Source of the DNA: a virus
Reading direction: 5' to 3' (one strand)
IMG/VR virus record: IMGVR_UViG_3300031772_000007
Location: 1-64,000 of that record
Length of the DNA: 64,000 nucleotides
The notes beneath the pieces were generated by a model, which ran no database searches, was not told the DNA's origin, and worked only from the letters and a program-made list of their open reading frames with translations. Positions 17,489 to 26,347 of this stretch are shown in pieces. A program made the translations under genes and the position numbers. Position 1 is the stretch's first letter, and every line of letters starts with the position of its first letter.

Positions 17489-19708
17489 CTAGGTGGTCGT
17501 CACGCGGAGGCTGTTCAGGCCGACCTCGCACTGCGCCACGATGAAGTCCCCCGTGGCGAGCATCTGCACCTTGAAGATGATGACCCAGATGCCCTGCGCC
17601 GACAGGACCGTGGTGTTCCCGCTCTTGTCGTCCACGATGTAGTCCGCGATCCGCTGCGCCGGAGGGTTGTTCCGCGAGAGCAGAGTCTCGCCGAAGCCCA
17701 CCAGCTCACCCACCGCCGAGTCCTTGAGTTGCTTCGTCAGCGGCAGCTTGGTGAACGCCTGGAGCGCGCCCGCCACGCTGTCCTCGATGAAGTCCGCGAA
17801 GCGCCGCCGGTTGATGTTCTTCTTCCCGGAGATGAGCGAGGAGGTGATGCCCGACTGGAAGATGAACCCGCCGGTCGTCCGGTCGAAGTGCAGACCGCAG
17901 ATGCCGTTCGAGCGCATGGCGATGTAGTCGGACATCTTCAGGTTCGGCGCTCCCCGCTGGAGTCCGATGACCGAAGCCATCACGTCCGGCACAGGCGGAG
18001 CCGCCTGCCCGGGGTTGTTCTCCGGGGGCAGGTTGGACAGCACCGCGCCGAGCCAGTTGGCTCCCGACACGTCCAGGAGCCCGTCGGTGGTGGTGTGCCC
18101 GTCCGAGGTGCCGAGGGCGTACCCCACCGCCTCGGGCACGCTGGTCATCGCGCCCGGCCAGGAGTAGTCCACCCGCTCGTCGCGGGTAGCGCCCACGCCC
18201 GGATCGCTGCCGAGCAGCGCCGTGTTGAGGGCGAGAACCTTCAGGTTCGGCCACACCACGGTCGTCCGGCCCACGCCTTCGGAGCTGGACGTGAGGACGT
18301 GCGCCCGCTGCTTGTTGCGGATCGTCGCGCTCGTGCGCGCCACCAGCATCACGTTCGCGTCCCGGGCGGGTGCGGCGTCACCCAGAAGCCCGTCGATGGC
18401 GGCTTGGTACGCCGCATCGAGGGTGGCGTTGGCCGCGACGTTCGGATCCTGGAGGTTCGACACGTGCTTGAAGCCCACGACGTTCGGGTCTGCGTTTGTC
18501 GAGTGGGAGAGCAGCGTCAACCCGGACAGCGGATCCCAGAAGCTCGCGGAGCCCGCCGCAGCCGCCAACGTCGGCAAGCACTTGGTCGAAGCCGCGATGT
18601 CCGCGTCCAGCGGACGGCACGGGATGGAGAAGCCCGCGTCGTCCCCGTAGGCTGCCGGAGCGGTCGCCGTGTCGGCGTCGCTGCCCGGGTGGATGCGCCA
18701 CGGGAGCAGGGTCGCCGTGCTCCAATCGAAGCTGGAGCCGTCCATCTGCTCGACTTCCACGGAGTCCGCCGCGAGAGCGGTCGCTTGCACCCGGTAGGTG
18801 CCTGCGCTGCCCACGCCGAGGACGCCCAGTGCCAAAACGTCACCCTTCGTGACCGGCCCGCCGCCCTTCGCGGTGAGCAGGTTGAAGAGGCTGAAGGTCT
18901 GGATCGCGCCGCTCACCACGTCGCTGCCCGCCTCGTAGTAGGTGAACGTGGTCGTGCCAACGGTCGTGATGACCTTCTTCCCGTTGGCGAAGTTGGCCTC
19001 GCCCGCGGAGATCATCTCCACCACGTCCCCGACGTGGAAGTTGTGCGCGGAGACGGTCGCCGTGACGACGTTCGTGGACCGCGCGAGGCTGCCGATGGAG
19101 ACGGCCACGCCGACCTTGAACGCCTGATGCTCCGCCGGGGCTCCGGCGTTGGTGACCTTGCCCTCCGCGCTCGCGGCGTAGGCTCCGAAGCCCGTGAAGG
19201 CAACCGCCTTCGCGCTGCGGACCCGGCTCGCGCCGTTCTTGAACTCGGTGCCCGCGTCCACGCCCGCCGCTCCGACCGGGATGATCGGCTGCGGGGTGGT
19301 GCCGTTGAGGTTGGTCGGCAGCTCGCGCCACATGCGCCCCGCGCCGCCGGAGGCGATGTTGATGGGCACGCAGATGAGCCGGGAGAACCGCTTGTTCCGC
19401 AGCTCCGCGAAGGCGTTGCCGCCGGAGTTGCCGAACTCGCCCAGTGTCGGGTCGAACCCGCCGACCTTGGAGAGCATGTCCTGTGCGCTGAACACCTCGA
19501 CCGGCTGGACGTTGGTGGTGACGATGCCCGTGTTGCTCACCGCGACCGCGTTGGTGACATCGGGGTACTCACCTACCATCGCCACGGTCCCCGTGCCCAC
19601 GCCACTGATGACGCCCGGCGGAGGGAGGTCCACGATGATGATGCCTTCGATGAGGGTGATGACCTCGGTGCCCGGGAAATAGCCGTACCTGCGAACGAAG
19701 CCTGCCAA
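17489..19708 (-). CDS. Contractile tail sheath protein
   Basis: 739 residues, in the upper range for phage sheaths. The N-terminus (PPPGVISGVGTGTVAMVGEY) and the early PVEVFSAQDMLSKVGGFDP segment are the usual sheath opening. The C-terminal ~130 residues (FIEDSVAGALQAFTKLPLTK, then AQRIADYIVDDKSG and a final beta hairpin) are the conserved interlocking domain. The long middle is likely a surface insertion. This gene shows that the phage has a contractile tail. Confidence 0.92.
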   Translation of the reverse strand: MAGFVRRYGYFPGTEVITLIEGIIIVDLPPPGVISGVGTGTVAMVGEYPDVTNAVAVSNTGIVTTNVQPVEVFSAQDMLSKVGGFDPTLGEFGNSGGNAFAELRNKRFSRLICVPINIASGGAGRMWRELPTNLNGTTPQPIIPVGAAGVDAGTEFKNGASRVRSAKAVAFTGFGAYAASAEGKVTNAGAPAEHQAFKVGVAVSIGSLARSTNVVTATVSAHNFHVGDVVEMISAGEANFANGKKVITTVGTTTFTYYEAGSDVVSGAIQTFSLFNLLTAKGGGPVTKGDVLALGVLGVGSAGTYRVQATALAADSVEVEQMDGSSFDWSTATLLPWRIHPGSDADTATAPAAYGDDAGFSIPCRPLDADIAASTKCLPTLAAAAGSASFWDPLSGLTLLSHSTNADPNVVGFKHVSNLQDPNVAANATLDAAYQAAIDGLLGDAAPARDANVMLVARTSATIRNKQRAHVLTSSSEGVGRTTVVWPNLKVLALNTALLGSDPGVGATRDERVDYSWPGAMTSVPEAVGYALGTSDGHTTTDGLLDVSGANWLGAVLSNLPPENNPGQAAPPVPDVMASVIGLQRGAPNLKMSDYIAMRSNGICGLHFDRTTGGFIFQSGITSSLISGKKNINRRRFADFIEDSVAGALQAFTKLPLTKQLKDSAVGELVGFGETLLSRNNPPAQRIADYIVDDKSGNTTVLSAQGIWVIIFKVQMLATGDFIVAQCEVGLNSLRVTTT

Positions 19709-19719
19709 GGGGGGACCTC

Positions 19720-20433
19720 CTATGGTTTGGTGGTAACGATTATCACATCAGACTCTGCGCTGACAGCGCCCAAGCCGACTTCCAGCTTCACCCTCGGCTG
19801 GAAGCCCGGCAGCTCGACGATCTTCGTCAGAGGAATGCGCCCCTCCAAGATGAAGGTCGCCTTGCGATGCCGTTGCAGCGCCTCCCCCTCGTTGTCCGTG
19901 TAGGTCAGCGACTTCATGGCGTAGACGGCCCGTTGGTTGAAGTAGAACGGCAGTTCCAACACGAACCCGAAACGGTACCCGACCGGGATGAAGGCGTCCT
20001 CCAAGACCGCCACCAGCGCCGCGCGCTCGCGGTGGTCGTTCGCCCACAACTCCACGGAGATGTCCTGCACGTACTCGCACGCCTTCTGGACGTAGCGCCC
20101 ATCCGGCTCCGGCACGCGCTCCTTCCTGTTGACCCCCGGCGTCAGGCTGCTTGCGTCGTAGGTGCCCTCTCCGATGGTGTAAATGGCGACGCTCGGGAAC
20201 TTGGCCTTCTCCTCGGGCTCCCCCCATTGCTGGAGCACCTTCTTGAACCGGAGCGCCCGCCCCCCTACCGCGTAGCCCTCCTGCTCCCGCAGGTACTCCG
20301 CCAGCCCGCGGGTCAGCGCCGAGCGAACATCGACCTCCCGGTTCGCCGTGTAGACCTGTGGCGTCGGTTCCGTGATGAGCTTGGTCGTCCCGGCGGGTGC
20401 CGCAGGGACTTCGGTTTCGCTCGTGTCGCTCAT
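19720..20433 (-). CDS. Tail terminator or head-tail joining protein
   Basis: 237 residues. The central part (DVRSALTRGLAEYLREQEG and VQDISVELWANDHRERAALV) resembles tail terminator proteins that cap the tube and meet the neck. It overlaps the upstream gene by four bases and lies directly before the sheath, the normal place of this protein. The function is inferred from order and fold type. Confidence 0.55.
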   Translation of the reverse strand: MSDTSETEVPAAPAGTTKLITEPTPQVYTANREVDVRSALTRGLAEYLREQEGYAVGGRALRFKKVLQQWGEPEEKAKFPSVAIYTIGEGTYDASSLTPGVNRKERVPEPDGRYVQKACEYVQDISVELWANDHRERAALVAVLEDAFIPVGYRFGFVLELPFYFNQRAVYAMKSLTYTDNEGEALQRHRKATFILEGRIPLTKIVELPGFQPRVKLEVGLGAVSAESDVIIVTTKP

Positions 20434-20939
20434 CGCTTCCCCGTCAGCGCCTTGCTCAACTCCGCGCGGACTTCCTCGTTCAAGAACCGCTGCACCTTTG
20501 GGAGCAGGTTGGTCATCACCTTGCGCGGCTTCAACCCTCGCCGCGCGATGGCCCGCGCGATGACGAAGGCGGCTCCCTGCGCCTCCTTCCGCGTCAGCCC
20601 CATCCGCCGCTGCGCCCAGCGGGCGATGGGCTCCGTCGGCGGGAACTTGCCCTTGCGCCGTCCGTGCTCGATGACCCCCGAGTAGGGAGCGATGTTGAAC
20701 ACCCGCGCGCCGAACTCCTCCGCCCGAGACTTCCAGCTCCGCTTGTAGTGCCCGGTGTTGTGCGCGCCCGGCTTCCCGTTGGGGCTCGCCGGAGGCGCGG
20801 TGTCGGTGGCGGACACCATCTCACGGACCGAGCGCGCCGCCGCGAGCACCGCTCCGCGCTTCGCCGCAGGCACGAAGTCCTTGCCCAACGCCGCGAGCCA
20901 GCCGTTCCACTGCGACATGGTGAGGGTGACGGTGGGCAT
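20430..20939 (-). CDS. Neck / tail completion protein (HK97 gp10-like)
   Basis: 169 residues, very basic. The segment GAHNTGHYKRSWKSRAEEFG followed by VFNIAPYSGVIEHGRRKGK is characteristic of HK97-gp10-like and Mu-type virion morphogenesis proteins. The C-terminal helices are typical of the group. It lies between connector genes and tail terminator. Confidence 0.7.
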   Translation of the reverse strand: MPTVTLTMSQWNGWLAALGKDFVPAAKRGAVLAAARSVREMVSATDTAPPASPNGKPGAHNTGHYKRSWKSRAEEFGARVFNIAPYSGVIEHGRRKGKFPPTEPIARWAQRRMGLTRKEAQGAAFVIARAIARRGLKPRKVMTNLLPKVQRFLNEEVRAELSKALTGKR

Positions 20940-21469
20940 CAGCCGTGCGCCTCCCCATCGCGATCCCGGTCTTTGTGCTGCCGCTCCAGCCGCACTTCCC
21001 AGCTCAGTTTGCCGGGGTAGTAGGTGGGGACGCTCTTGGGGTAGAACCTGCGCTTCTCGCTCGGCCCGCCGTCCACCCGGGGGTACTCCACCTCGTAGAA
21101 CACCTCTTGGTCCTCGGGGATCTCCTCGCCGCGCTTCGACTGTCCCAGCAAGTCCTCCTCGGTGTAGGTGCCACTGATCTTCGACAGCTTGATGCCTCCC
21201 TCTTCGTGCTGCCCGATGGGCTGGATGATCTCGTCGATGCTTTCGAGGGTCGAAATCTTAGGCGTAGGCTGGAGGATCTTGACGGAGACAACCTCGGGCA
21301 CTCCCACGCCGCGCTCCCCGCCGCTCCAGCGCACCCGGATGACGCTGACCTTGTAGACGCGCAAGCCGAACTGGCTCAAGAGATCCCTGAGATTGTCGGC
21401 GAGGGGAACCAAACTACGTGCGAGGGTTCCCCGGATTTGCTGCGCGGTGATCTCGGTGAACTTCGCCAT
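20939..21469 (-). CDS. Neck-region protein, unknown
   Basis: 176 residues, charged, with a beta-type middle and acidic EEIPEDQEVFYEVEYP segment. The start overlaps the upstream gene region without a gap, and the stop overlaps the next start by one base. Probably part of the head-tail connector by position; no family recognised. Confidence 0.65.
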   Translation of the reverse strand: MAKFTEITAQQIRGTLARSLVPLADNLRDLLSQFGLRVYKVSVIRVRWSGGERGVGVPEVVSVKILQPTPKISTLESIDEIIQPIGQHEEGGIKLSKISGTYTEEDLLGQSKRGEEIPEDQEVFYEVEYPRVDGGPSEKRRFYPKSVPTYYPGKLSWEVRLERQHKDRDRDGEAHG

Positions 21470-21472
21470 GGT

Positions 21473-21889
21473 TCAGAACCCGTTGCTGACTGGAATCATC
21501 CGCGCCTGATTGGCGCTCCCGCCGCGGTAGCGCATCGAGTACGGGTAGATGGGACAGCCGATGATGTCGGCCAGCCGGTAACCCCACCGCCGGTACTCCG
21601 CCTCCAGCATGTCGGGCTCGTTCTCCCGGAGGGTCAAGTCTTCCAGCTTGCTCGCGGCGAGGCGGTCCTGCGCCGAGATGAGCTTCAGGTCGATGCCGTC
21701 CATCACCCGAACGACCTGCCGCACAAGGTCGGTGGCGGAGTCGAGGAGCTTCCTCACGTTGTTGTCGAAGAGGAAGTTGGTCTGCGCCAGCGCGGGCACC
21801 CCGAACTGGATGGAGGCTGCCGTCGTCACCGCCGGGTAGCCGAGGTGGTATCTGGCTCGGTCGATCTCCTCAGTGGTCAATGCCGCCAT
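21473..21889 (-). CDS. Head-tail connector (adaptor) protein candidate
   Basis: 138 residues, mostly helical. The N-terminus LTTEEIDRARYHLGYP followed by helices resembles small head-completion adaptors that bind under the portal. It is the second gene of the neck set between capsid and sheath. The assignment rests on position and size. Confidence 0.5.
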   Translation of the reverse strand: MAALTTEEIDRARYHLGYPAVTTAASIQFGVPALAQTNFLFDNNVRKLLDSATDLVRQVVRVMDGIDLKLISAQDRLAASKLEDLTLRENEPDMLEAEYRRWGYRLADIIGCPIYPYSMRYRGGSANQARMIPVSNGF

Positions 21890-21901
21890 GCCCGCCTCCG
21901 G

Positions 21902-22201
21902 CTACTGCACCTTCTCCAGCTCTACGCCCGCGTCGATGATGCGCTGCACGCCCTCGTGCCCGTAGCTGTCCGCGCCCACGACGGTGTCCGGGGGCAGGTA
22001 GACGATCTGCCCGAACAGGCTGACCTGCTTGCCCACCTTCACGCGGTACTTCTGGGTGTGCGTCACCTTCGGCGGAGCGGGGGGCGGAGGAGGCGGAGCT
22101 GCCACAACCACCGGCTGCTTCGGGGTGGGAGGTGGAGGAGGCGGAGGATTGATGATCTTCGCGGACTCCAGGGGGTCAACCGACGCTTGCTTCCTTGACA
22201 T
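21902..22201 (-). CDS. Proline-rich small structural-region protein
   Basis: 99 residues from ATG 22201. Residues 19-45 contain two runs of seven and six prolines. The C-terminal half (VTHTQKYRVKVGKQVSLFG and on) looks like a small beta domain. Polyproline linkers often join domains in virion proteins. It follows the inserted HNH gene and starts the neck operon. Function unknown. Confidence 0.65.
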   Translation of the reverse strand: MSRKQASVDPLESAKIINPPPPPPPTPKQPVVVAAPPPPPPAPPKVTHTQKYRVKVGKQVSLFGQIVYLPPDTVVGADSYGHEGVQRIIDAGVELEKVQ

Positions 22202-22226
22202 GCTTGGACTCCTTTGCGGGTGGATG

Positions 22227-22892
22227 CTACGCCAACGCAGCGGACTTTGCACGAACCGCTGCTTCGTCAATCCGCCGCTCGGCGCAGAACTGCACGAGGG
22301 TCTTTCTCCACTTCTGCGCGTTGCACGGGCGGCACGCTGGAACGACGTTGCCGGGGACGTTGTGCCCACCCTGATCGATGGCGTCGAGGTGTTCCATGTC
22401 GAGCAGCGCGCCGGTCGCACCGCAGAAGGCGCAGGCGTGCCCGTAGTGCTCAAGTGTTCGCACCCAGTCGATGAACTGGAAGGTGCTCGGGACGCCGAGC
22501 CGCTTGCATCGCGCGCTGTTGTTGTGAATCTGATTCATCTGCCTGCGGCGCTCCGGGTCGCGTTGCTTGTACGCGAGCTGCCACGCGCGCTGCCTCGCCT
22601 TGTTTTCGGGGCTCTTGTTGACCCACTCTTTGAATTGCTCGTATCGCTTCTTGTGGAAGCGCAGCTTCTCATCCGCGGGCAAGTTCTTGATTCGCGCGTG
22701 GTCACGTTCATCCTTGGCCCGCCGAAGGTCCTCGGGAAGCGCACGCCGCCACTCCTTCGCCGCCTCGCGCGTGCAGTTGATGCAGTGCCCGGAGTAGCCG
22801 TCCGAACTCTGCCCCGACTTATAGAAGTTGCCCCCGGCCAGCTTGGTTTCGCTGCACCGGGGGCATCTCTTAGTTCCGTCTGGGTTGAGCAT
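22227..22892 (-). CDS. HNH endonuclease, homing type
   Basis: 221 residues. An N-terminal zinc-ribbon-like part has C10, C13, C37 and C40. A long charged helical linker follows. The HNH core is C154, C157, H168 (in LDMEHLDAIDQGG), N182 and C187/C190. This layout matches recombination or homing endonucleases found free-standing in phages. It separates the capsid gene from the neck genes, which are normally adjacent, so it looks like an insertion. A 7-bp hairpin covers the region directly upstream of its start. Confidence 0.85.
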   Translation of the reverse strand: MLNPDGTKRCPRCSETKLAGGNFYKSGQSSDGYSGHCINCTREAAKEWRRALPEDLRRAKDERDHARIKNLPADEKLRFHKKRYEQFKEWVNKSPENKARQRAWQLAYKQRDPERRRQMNQIHNNSARCKRLGVPSTFQFIDWVRTLEHYGHACAFCGATGALLDMEHLDAIDQGGHNVPGNVVPACRPCNAQKWRKTLVQFCAERRIDEAAVRAKSAALA

Positions 22893-22894
22893 GG

Positions 22895-22917
22895 GGCGCA
22901 GAGTGCTCTACTGCGCC
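22895..22917 (-). repeat. Hairpin at the ribosome-binding region of the HNH gene
   Basis: Inverted repeat GGCGCAG / CTGCGCC with a 9-base loop ends two bases before the ATG at 22892. No T run follows. In mRNA this would cover the place where a ribosome binds, which could keep expression of the endonuclease low. Confidence 0.4.
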
Positions 22918-22936
22918 TCAAAAGTCAAGCGATGCT

Positions 22937-24349
22937 TCACTCACCGTGCATAACAACGCAGGTGCGCTTGATACGCGCGGCGTCGCCGGTCGCGGAGTCG
23001 GTCCTCACCGGCCAATCTCCTATGAACTTCCAGGTAGTGCTCACCATGTCCTGGAGCCGGTTCAACGGCGCGCGGATGATGAGCTGGATGCGGTCGCTCA
23101 TCACCTCGATGCTGTTGTTGGTGATCTTCGGCTCGGCCACCCGACCCGTCACTCCGGCGTCGGTGATGAGGTTCATCAGGTCCTGGTAGTACTCGTGGAT
23201 GAGTCCCTGACCCACGAAGATCGCCCGGTGGACCTTCACGCCACCGACCGCGCCCGTGTTGTAGAGTTCCGGCGCGAACGGATCGTCCTGGGAGTACGTC
23301 GCGGTGAGCCCGCCGTCCACAGTTTCGGGAACGGGGCACTCGCTGTTGCGGAAGAAGATGGCTCCGAGCAGCTTGCCGATGGCGAACTCGCTGTAGATGA
23401 AGTAGTCGGGCAGCGAGGTCAGGAGGCGCTGGAACTCGGGGTCGGCGTAGATCTGCGCTTCCGAGGTGGGGTCCAGGTGGCAGTGGAAATACTTGTCCGG
23501 CTGCTCCGGGACGTTCTCCTGACGGAACCGCGCCATCGCGGAGCGGATGTCCGCGAGCCGCAGCAGGTCGGACGAGCCGATGTCGTCCACCTTGAGTCCG
23601 CCACCGACCCGCACGATGAAGGTGCGGTCCGCGGCGTACACGTAGTCGCGGTCGTTGACCGTGACGTTGCCGCCGGTCAGGGTGATGGTGCCGGGGCCAG
23701 ACTCGTCGCCCGGGGTGTCCGGCGTGAAGCCGACGATGTTCCGGGTGACCGGAGCCGGAGGACCCGTCCGGTCGAGGATGGTGACGACCAGCGGGTTGCC
23801 GCTGGACACGGGGTCGAACCGGACCGGCGAACCGGTCGGCAGGCTCGGGTTGCGCGCACGGGTGAAGCCGTTGAGGCGCTTCACGCGAAGCACGCTCACC
23901 GCGGTCTGCGCGGTGTCGGTCACGGTCCAGCCACTCTCCGCCGCGTTGTAGAGCTTGTTGCGGGTGATCCGGTTCATCGCCTGCGCCGCCGAGAGCCCGA
24001 GCTGCTGGGCGTTACGGAGGAACAGGTTGACGATGGACACGATGCTGTCCGGCATCCGGGTGTCGATGCTGTCCGCGTACTGCTGCAGCTGCGCGGACCA
24101 CTGCTCCGAGGTGTAGCTTGACGGCTCGGGGTCGGTGTTCGGCACCAGCGGGCGCATCTTCGGCTTGATGAGTCCCGCCCCGGTGAAGCTCATCGTGTCG
24201 CCCACGTTCGCGGGCCACAGGACCGGAGCTGCCTCGCCGCGGAAGAGCATGCGGGGGAACAGCGCATCGTGGAAAGCCCTCTCCAGCATGTTCTGCTGAA
24301 CCAGGGCACGCATCTGCGGGGTCTGGGTGATCGTTGAGAAGTCGGGCAT
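22937..24349 (-). CDS. Major capsid protein
   Basis: 470 residues. The N-terminal region (MRALVQQNMLERAFHDALFP), the GDTMSFTGAG strand and the C-terminal LMNLITDAGVTGRVAEPKIT resemble large HK97-fold capsid proteins, possibly of the N4 gp56-like group. A likely scaffold gene lies directly upstream and neck genes downstream. The ATG at 24349 has GAGGA ten bases before it, and that site lies inside the arm of a 15-bp inverted repeat. Confidence 0.8.
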   Translation of the reverse strand: MPDFSTITQTPQMRALVQQNMLERAFHDALFPRMLFRGEAAPVLWPANVGDTMSFTGAGLIKPKMRPLVPNTDPEPSSYTSEQWSAQLQQYADSIDTRMPDSIVSIVNLFLRNAQQLGLSAAQAMNRITRNKLYNAAESGWTVTDTAQTAVSVLRVKRLNGFTRARNPSLPTGSPVRFDPVSSGNPLVVTILDRTGPPAPVTRNIVGFTPDTPGDESGPGTITLTGGNVTVNDRDYVYAADRTFIVRVGGGLKVDDIGSSDLLRLADIRSAMARFRQENVPEQPDKYFHCHLDPTSEAQIYADPEFQRLLTSLPDYFIYSEFAIGKLLGAIFFRNSECPVPETVDGGLTATYSQDDPFAPELYNTGAVGGVKVHRAIFVGQGLIHEYYQDLMNLITDAGVTGRVAEPKITNNSIEVMSDRIQLIIRAPLNRLQDMVSTTWKFIGDWPVRTDSATGDAARIKRTCVVMHGE

Positions 24350-24350
24350 T

Positions 24351-24441
24351 TTGGCTACGTCCTCGCTGGTTAGGGTTTCCGGTACGGCATCCTCTCACAA
24401 AGCACTTCAAAAACTCCAGCCTGAAACGAGGACGTAGCCAA
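24351..24441 (-). promoter_or_regulatory. 15-bp inverted repeat in the capsid gene leader
   Basis: TTGGCTACGTCCTCG (24351-24365 on +) is exactly complementary to the stretch at 24427-24441; the arms are 61 bases apart. In leftward mRNA the second arm contains the GAGGA ribosome-binding site of the capsid gene and ends two bases before its ATG. The folded form would hide the site, and the first arm lies in the spacer after the scaffold stop. It may set the scaffold to capsid ratio or be a processing site. The repeat is seen directly; the role is inferred. Confidence 0.55.
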
Positions 24442-24451
24442 CCCCTCTCCG

Positions 24452-25303
24452 CTACAGCGTCGGGTTGAACCCCCACTTCGCCATCTCGCGTTGAACTTCG
24501 TCAGGCTTCGCGTTCCGTGCATCGAACGCTCCCGCCTTCGCTCCGTTCTGCGTGGTAGCGCCTGGCTTCGGCGCAGGTGGCGTTGCTACCGTTCCCGTTC
24601 CGGTGGTGATCGGCTGCGTGGCCTCGCCGAACAGGTAGGGCTTCTCCGCCTTCAGCGCGTCGAAGTACGCCCGCTCGTCGAAGTTTTGCAGCTCTGCCTC
24701 GGGCACAGTCTCCAGCTTGCGCGTGAGCAGCCGCAAGCAGTAGTCCACGTCCTTGGCTCCGCAGGCGACCGCGACCTCCCTGAGCGCCATTTCGGCGTCC
24801 TTCGCGTCGAGCTGCGCTTGCAGCTCCTTCACCTGCCGGGTCGCATCAGAAGCTCGCGCCACTGCGGCGTCCCGGTCCCTCTGGTACTTCTCCAGGTCAC
24901 GCTGATACTTCGCAGTCGCTCGCTGGTCGTCCTTGACGTTGCTGCCCGGCGCGGGTGGCGTCAGTGGCTCGGTCTTGGGCGGTTCCTGCCGGGGCTCCGC
25001 GGGTGCCTGCCCCGTCTTCAGCTTCTGGAGCGCCGCCACCATCTCGGTGTGCGAGCTGTACCCAGCCGCCTCGGCCAGAGCTTGCAGTGCCTCGTTCCTG
25101 CCCTTCTCGTACTCCTCCTGCCTGATGCGTGCCATCGCCGCATGCGGGATGGTGGTTACCTGCCCACGCGCCGTCTGCTCAACCTCACGCTGCGGGGGTG
25201 CCGCGGGCGAAGGGGGAGCAGCCGGTGGGGTCGCCGTGATGGGCGGCTCAACCGGAGCTTGAGGTGCGGGGATTGCTACGGGGTTGTTCGGGTCCACAGG
25301 CAT
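24452..25303 (-). CDS. Scaffolding protein candidate
   Basis: 283 residues from ATG 25303, which has GAGGAGAAG upstream; a GTG at 25339 is an alternative. The N-terminus is rich in Pro and Ala, the centre (about residues 125-190) is a charged coiled coil (KYQRDLEKYQRDRDAAVARA), and the C-terminus is a short charged tail. That is the typical make-up of phage scaffolds, and it directly precedes the capsid gene. It would guide shell assembly and then leave. Confidence 0.7.
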   Translation of the reverse strand: MPVDPNNPVAIPAPQAPVEPPITATPPAAPPSPAAPPQREVEQTARGQVTTIPHAAMARIRQEEYEKGRNEALQALAEAAGYSSHTEMVAALQKLKTGQAPAEPRQEPPKTEPLTPPAPGSNVKDDQRATAKYQRDLEKYQRDRDAAVARASDATRQVKELQAQLDAKDAEMALREVAVACGAKDVDYCLRLLTRKLETVPEAELQNFDERAYFDALKAEKPYLFGEATQPITTGTGTVATPPAPKPGATTQNGAKAGAFDARNAKPDEVQREMAKWGFNPTL

Positions 25304-25412
25304 CGCTTCTTCTCCTCGTACTGTCTCCGACTCGTTCACCGCCTGTCGTCTGCGTGGTGAGGTGGTCGAAGCAGCCTGGCAATTCCCGGGGGTGCTCTCC
25401 CGGTACGGTTAA

Positions 25413-25434
25413 GGGGGCGGGTTGCCCCGCCCCC
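25413..25434 (-). repeat. GC-rich hairpin upstream of the scaffold gene
   Basis: Stem GGGGGCGGG / CCCGCCCCC with a TTGC-type 4-base loop in the 203-base gap 25304-25506. On the - strand it is followed by TTAACC, so at best it is a weak terminator after the upstream gene. Apart from this hairpin I see no convincing gene or promoter in the gap. Confidence 0.45.
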
Positions 25435-25506
25435 GGAAAGTGCCGCAACCTTCGTCGGCCCAGGTCCCTGCCGCGTGGACCAGCCGCCCCCGGCCTTGGC
25501 TTGAAC

Positions 25507-25914
25507 CTAGACCCGCTCGAACAGCGCGGTCAGCGCGGTCGCGGGGGCGGCGACGTACTCCACGACCACTTGGGTCGCGTCCGTCGCCTCGAAGGTGATC
25601 GTCTTGCCGTCCGCGCCGAGGGTGGCGATGCCGACCGCGCCGGAGGTCCCGGCGGTCAGCTTGGTCACGCCCAGATCAGGGGTCACCAGATAGGTGCCGA
25701 CCTTGCTCGCGGTGGTCGCGCTCACGATGCGAGCGCTGTGGACGAACAGAGCCGCCTCGGGCAGCACAACGTGGTCGGTGCCGCTGATGACGCCCGAGTC
25801 GTAGCTCTTGATCTTGAGCATGTTGCCCAGGTCCACCTGACGCAGCGCATCCGGCAGGGTGTCGGGGTCAGCGAGGGACAGCTCGGAACCGAGGGTCTTG
25901 GGGGCGATTGACAT
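25507..25914 (-). CDS. Small virion protein, possible head decoration protein
   Basis: 135 residues, beta-type with Ala/Thr/Val-rich strands (YLVTPDLGVTKLTAGTSGAV), acidic, no enzyme motif. It lies two genes before the capsid gene, a place often held by decoration proteins. The role is inferred. Confidence 0.55.
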   Translation of the reverse strand: MSIAPKTLGSELSLADPDTLPDALRQVDLGNMLKIKSYDSGVISGTDHVVLPEAALFVHSARIVSATTASKVGTYLVTPDLGVTKLTAGTSGAVGIATLGADGKTITFEATDATQVVVEYVAAPATALTALFERV

Positions 25915-25946
25915 CGTGAAGCTCCTTGCTTCGAGGGGGTGAAGTG

Positions 25947-26327
25947 CTAGGCCAGCTCTCCGAGGAACACGCGGACGGTGGTTTCTACACCAGCCACGCG
26001 CGTCAGGTCCAGCGCCGTCACAGGCACGGACTCGGACATGAGGATGAAGTAGGTGTCGAAGGGGGCAGACTGCGCGACTCCGTCGGCGCTCGTGAGGCGC
26101 GCACGAACCTTCCCGCCGACTGCCTTGAGGATGATGACGTTCGCGTTGATGACTCCGCCGAACGGGACGACGACCGGCGTGTCCACCGTCAGTGTCACCT
26201 CGTCAACATGCTTCGCGCCGAGCGTCGCGCTCTCGTCGATCTGCGTCTCGACCATCTGCGCGAACGAGGTGGGCTGCCCCAGCGGAGTTGAGGTGTAGCC
26301 GCCTTGCAACACGAATTGGTCTGCCAT
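25947..26327 (-). CDS. Small beta-rich structural protein, unknown
   Basis: 126 residues from ATG 26327, chosen because GGAG lies five bases before it. The sequence is a run of short strands (VDEVTLTVDTPVVVPFGGVI, then VGGKVRARLT and FDTYFILMSE), resembling small virion-surface or fibre-like proteins. No family recognised. Confidence 0.65.
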   Translation of the reverse strand: MADQFVLQGGYTSTPLGQPTSFAQMVETQIDESATLGAKHVDEVTLTVDTPVVVPFGGVINANVIILKAVGGKVRARLTSADGVAQSAPFDTYFILMSESVPVTALDLTRVAGVETTVRVFLGELA

Positions 26328-26347
26328 CGGCGCTCCAGAAAGAGCCA

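Noticed and set aside
17459-19903. Open + strand frame of 814 codons opposite the tail sheath gene
   Set aside because: It mirrors the sheath gene; GC-rich third positions keep the opposite frame open. Its product is Arg/Val/Gly-rich without any family pattern, while the - strand frame is a clear sheath.
22029-23189. Open + strand frame opposite the proline-rich and HNH genes
   Set aside because: Its Gly-run product is the mirror of the proline codons on the - strand.
24366-24426. Six-codon leader peptide (ATG CCG TAC ...) in the loop of the capsid leader
   Set aside because: The AGAGG before it is too close to the ATG to act as a ribosome site, and such short frames arise by chance.
25248-25448. 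Small - strand frame of 66 codons in the gap before the scaffold gene
   Set aside because: It overlaps the scaffold start in another frame, spans the GC hairpin and has no ribosome site.
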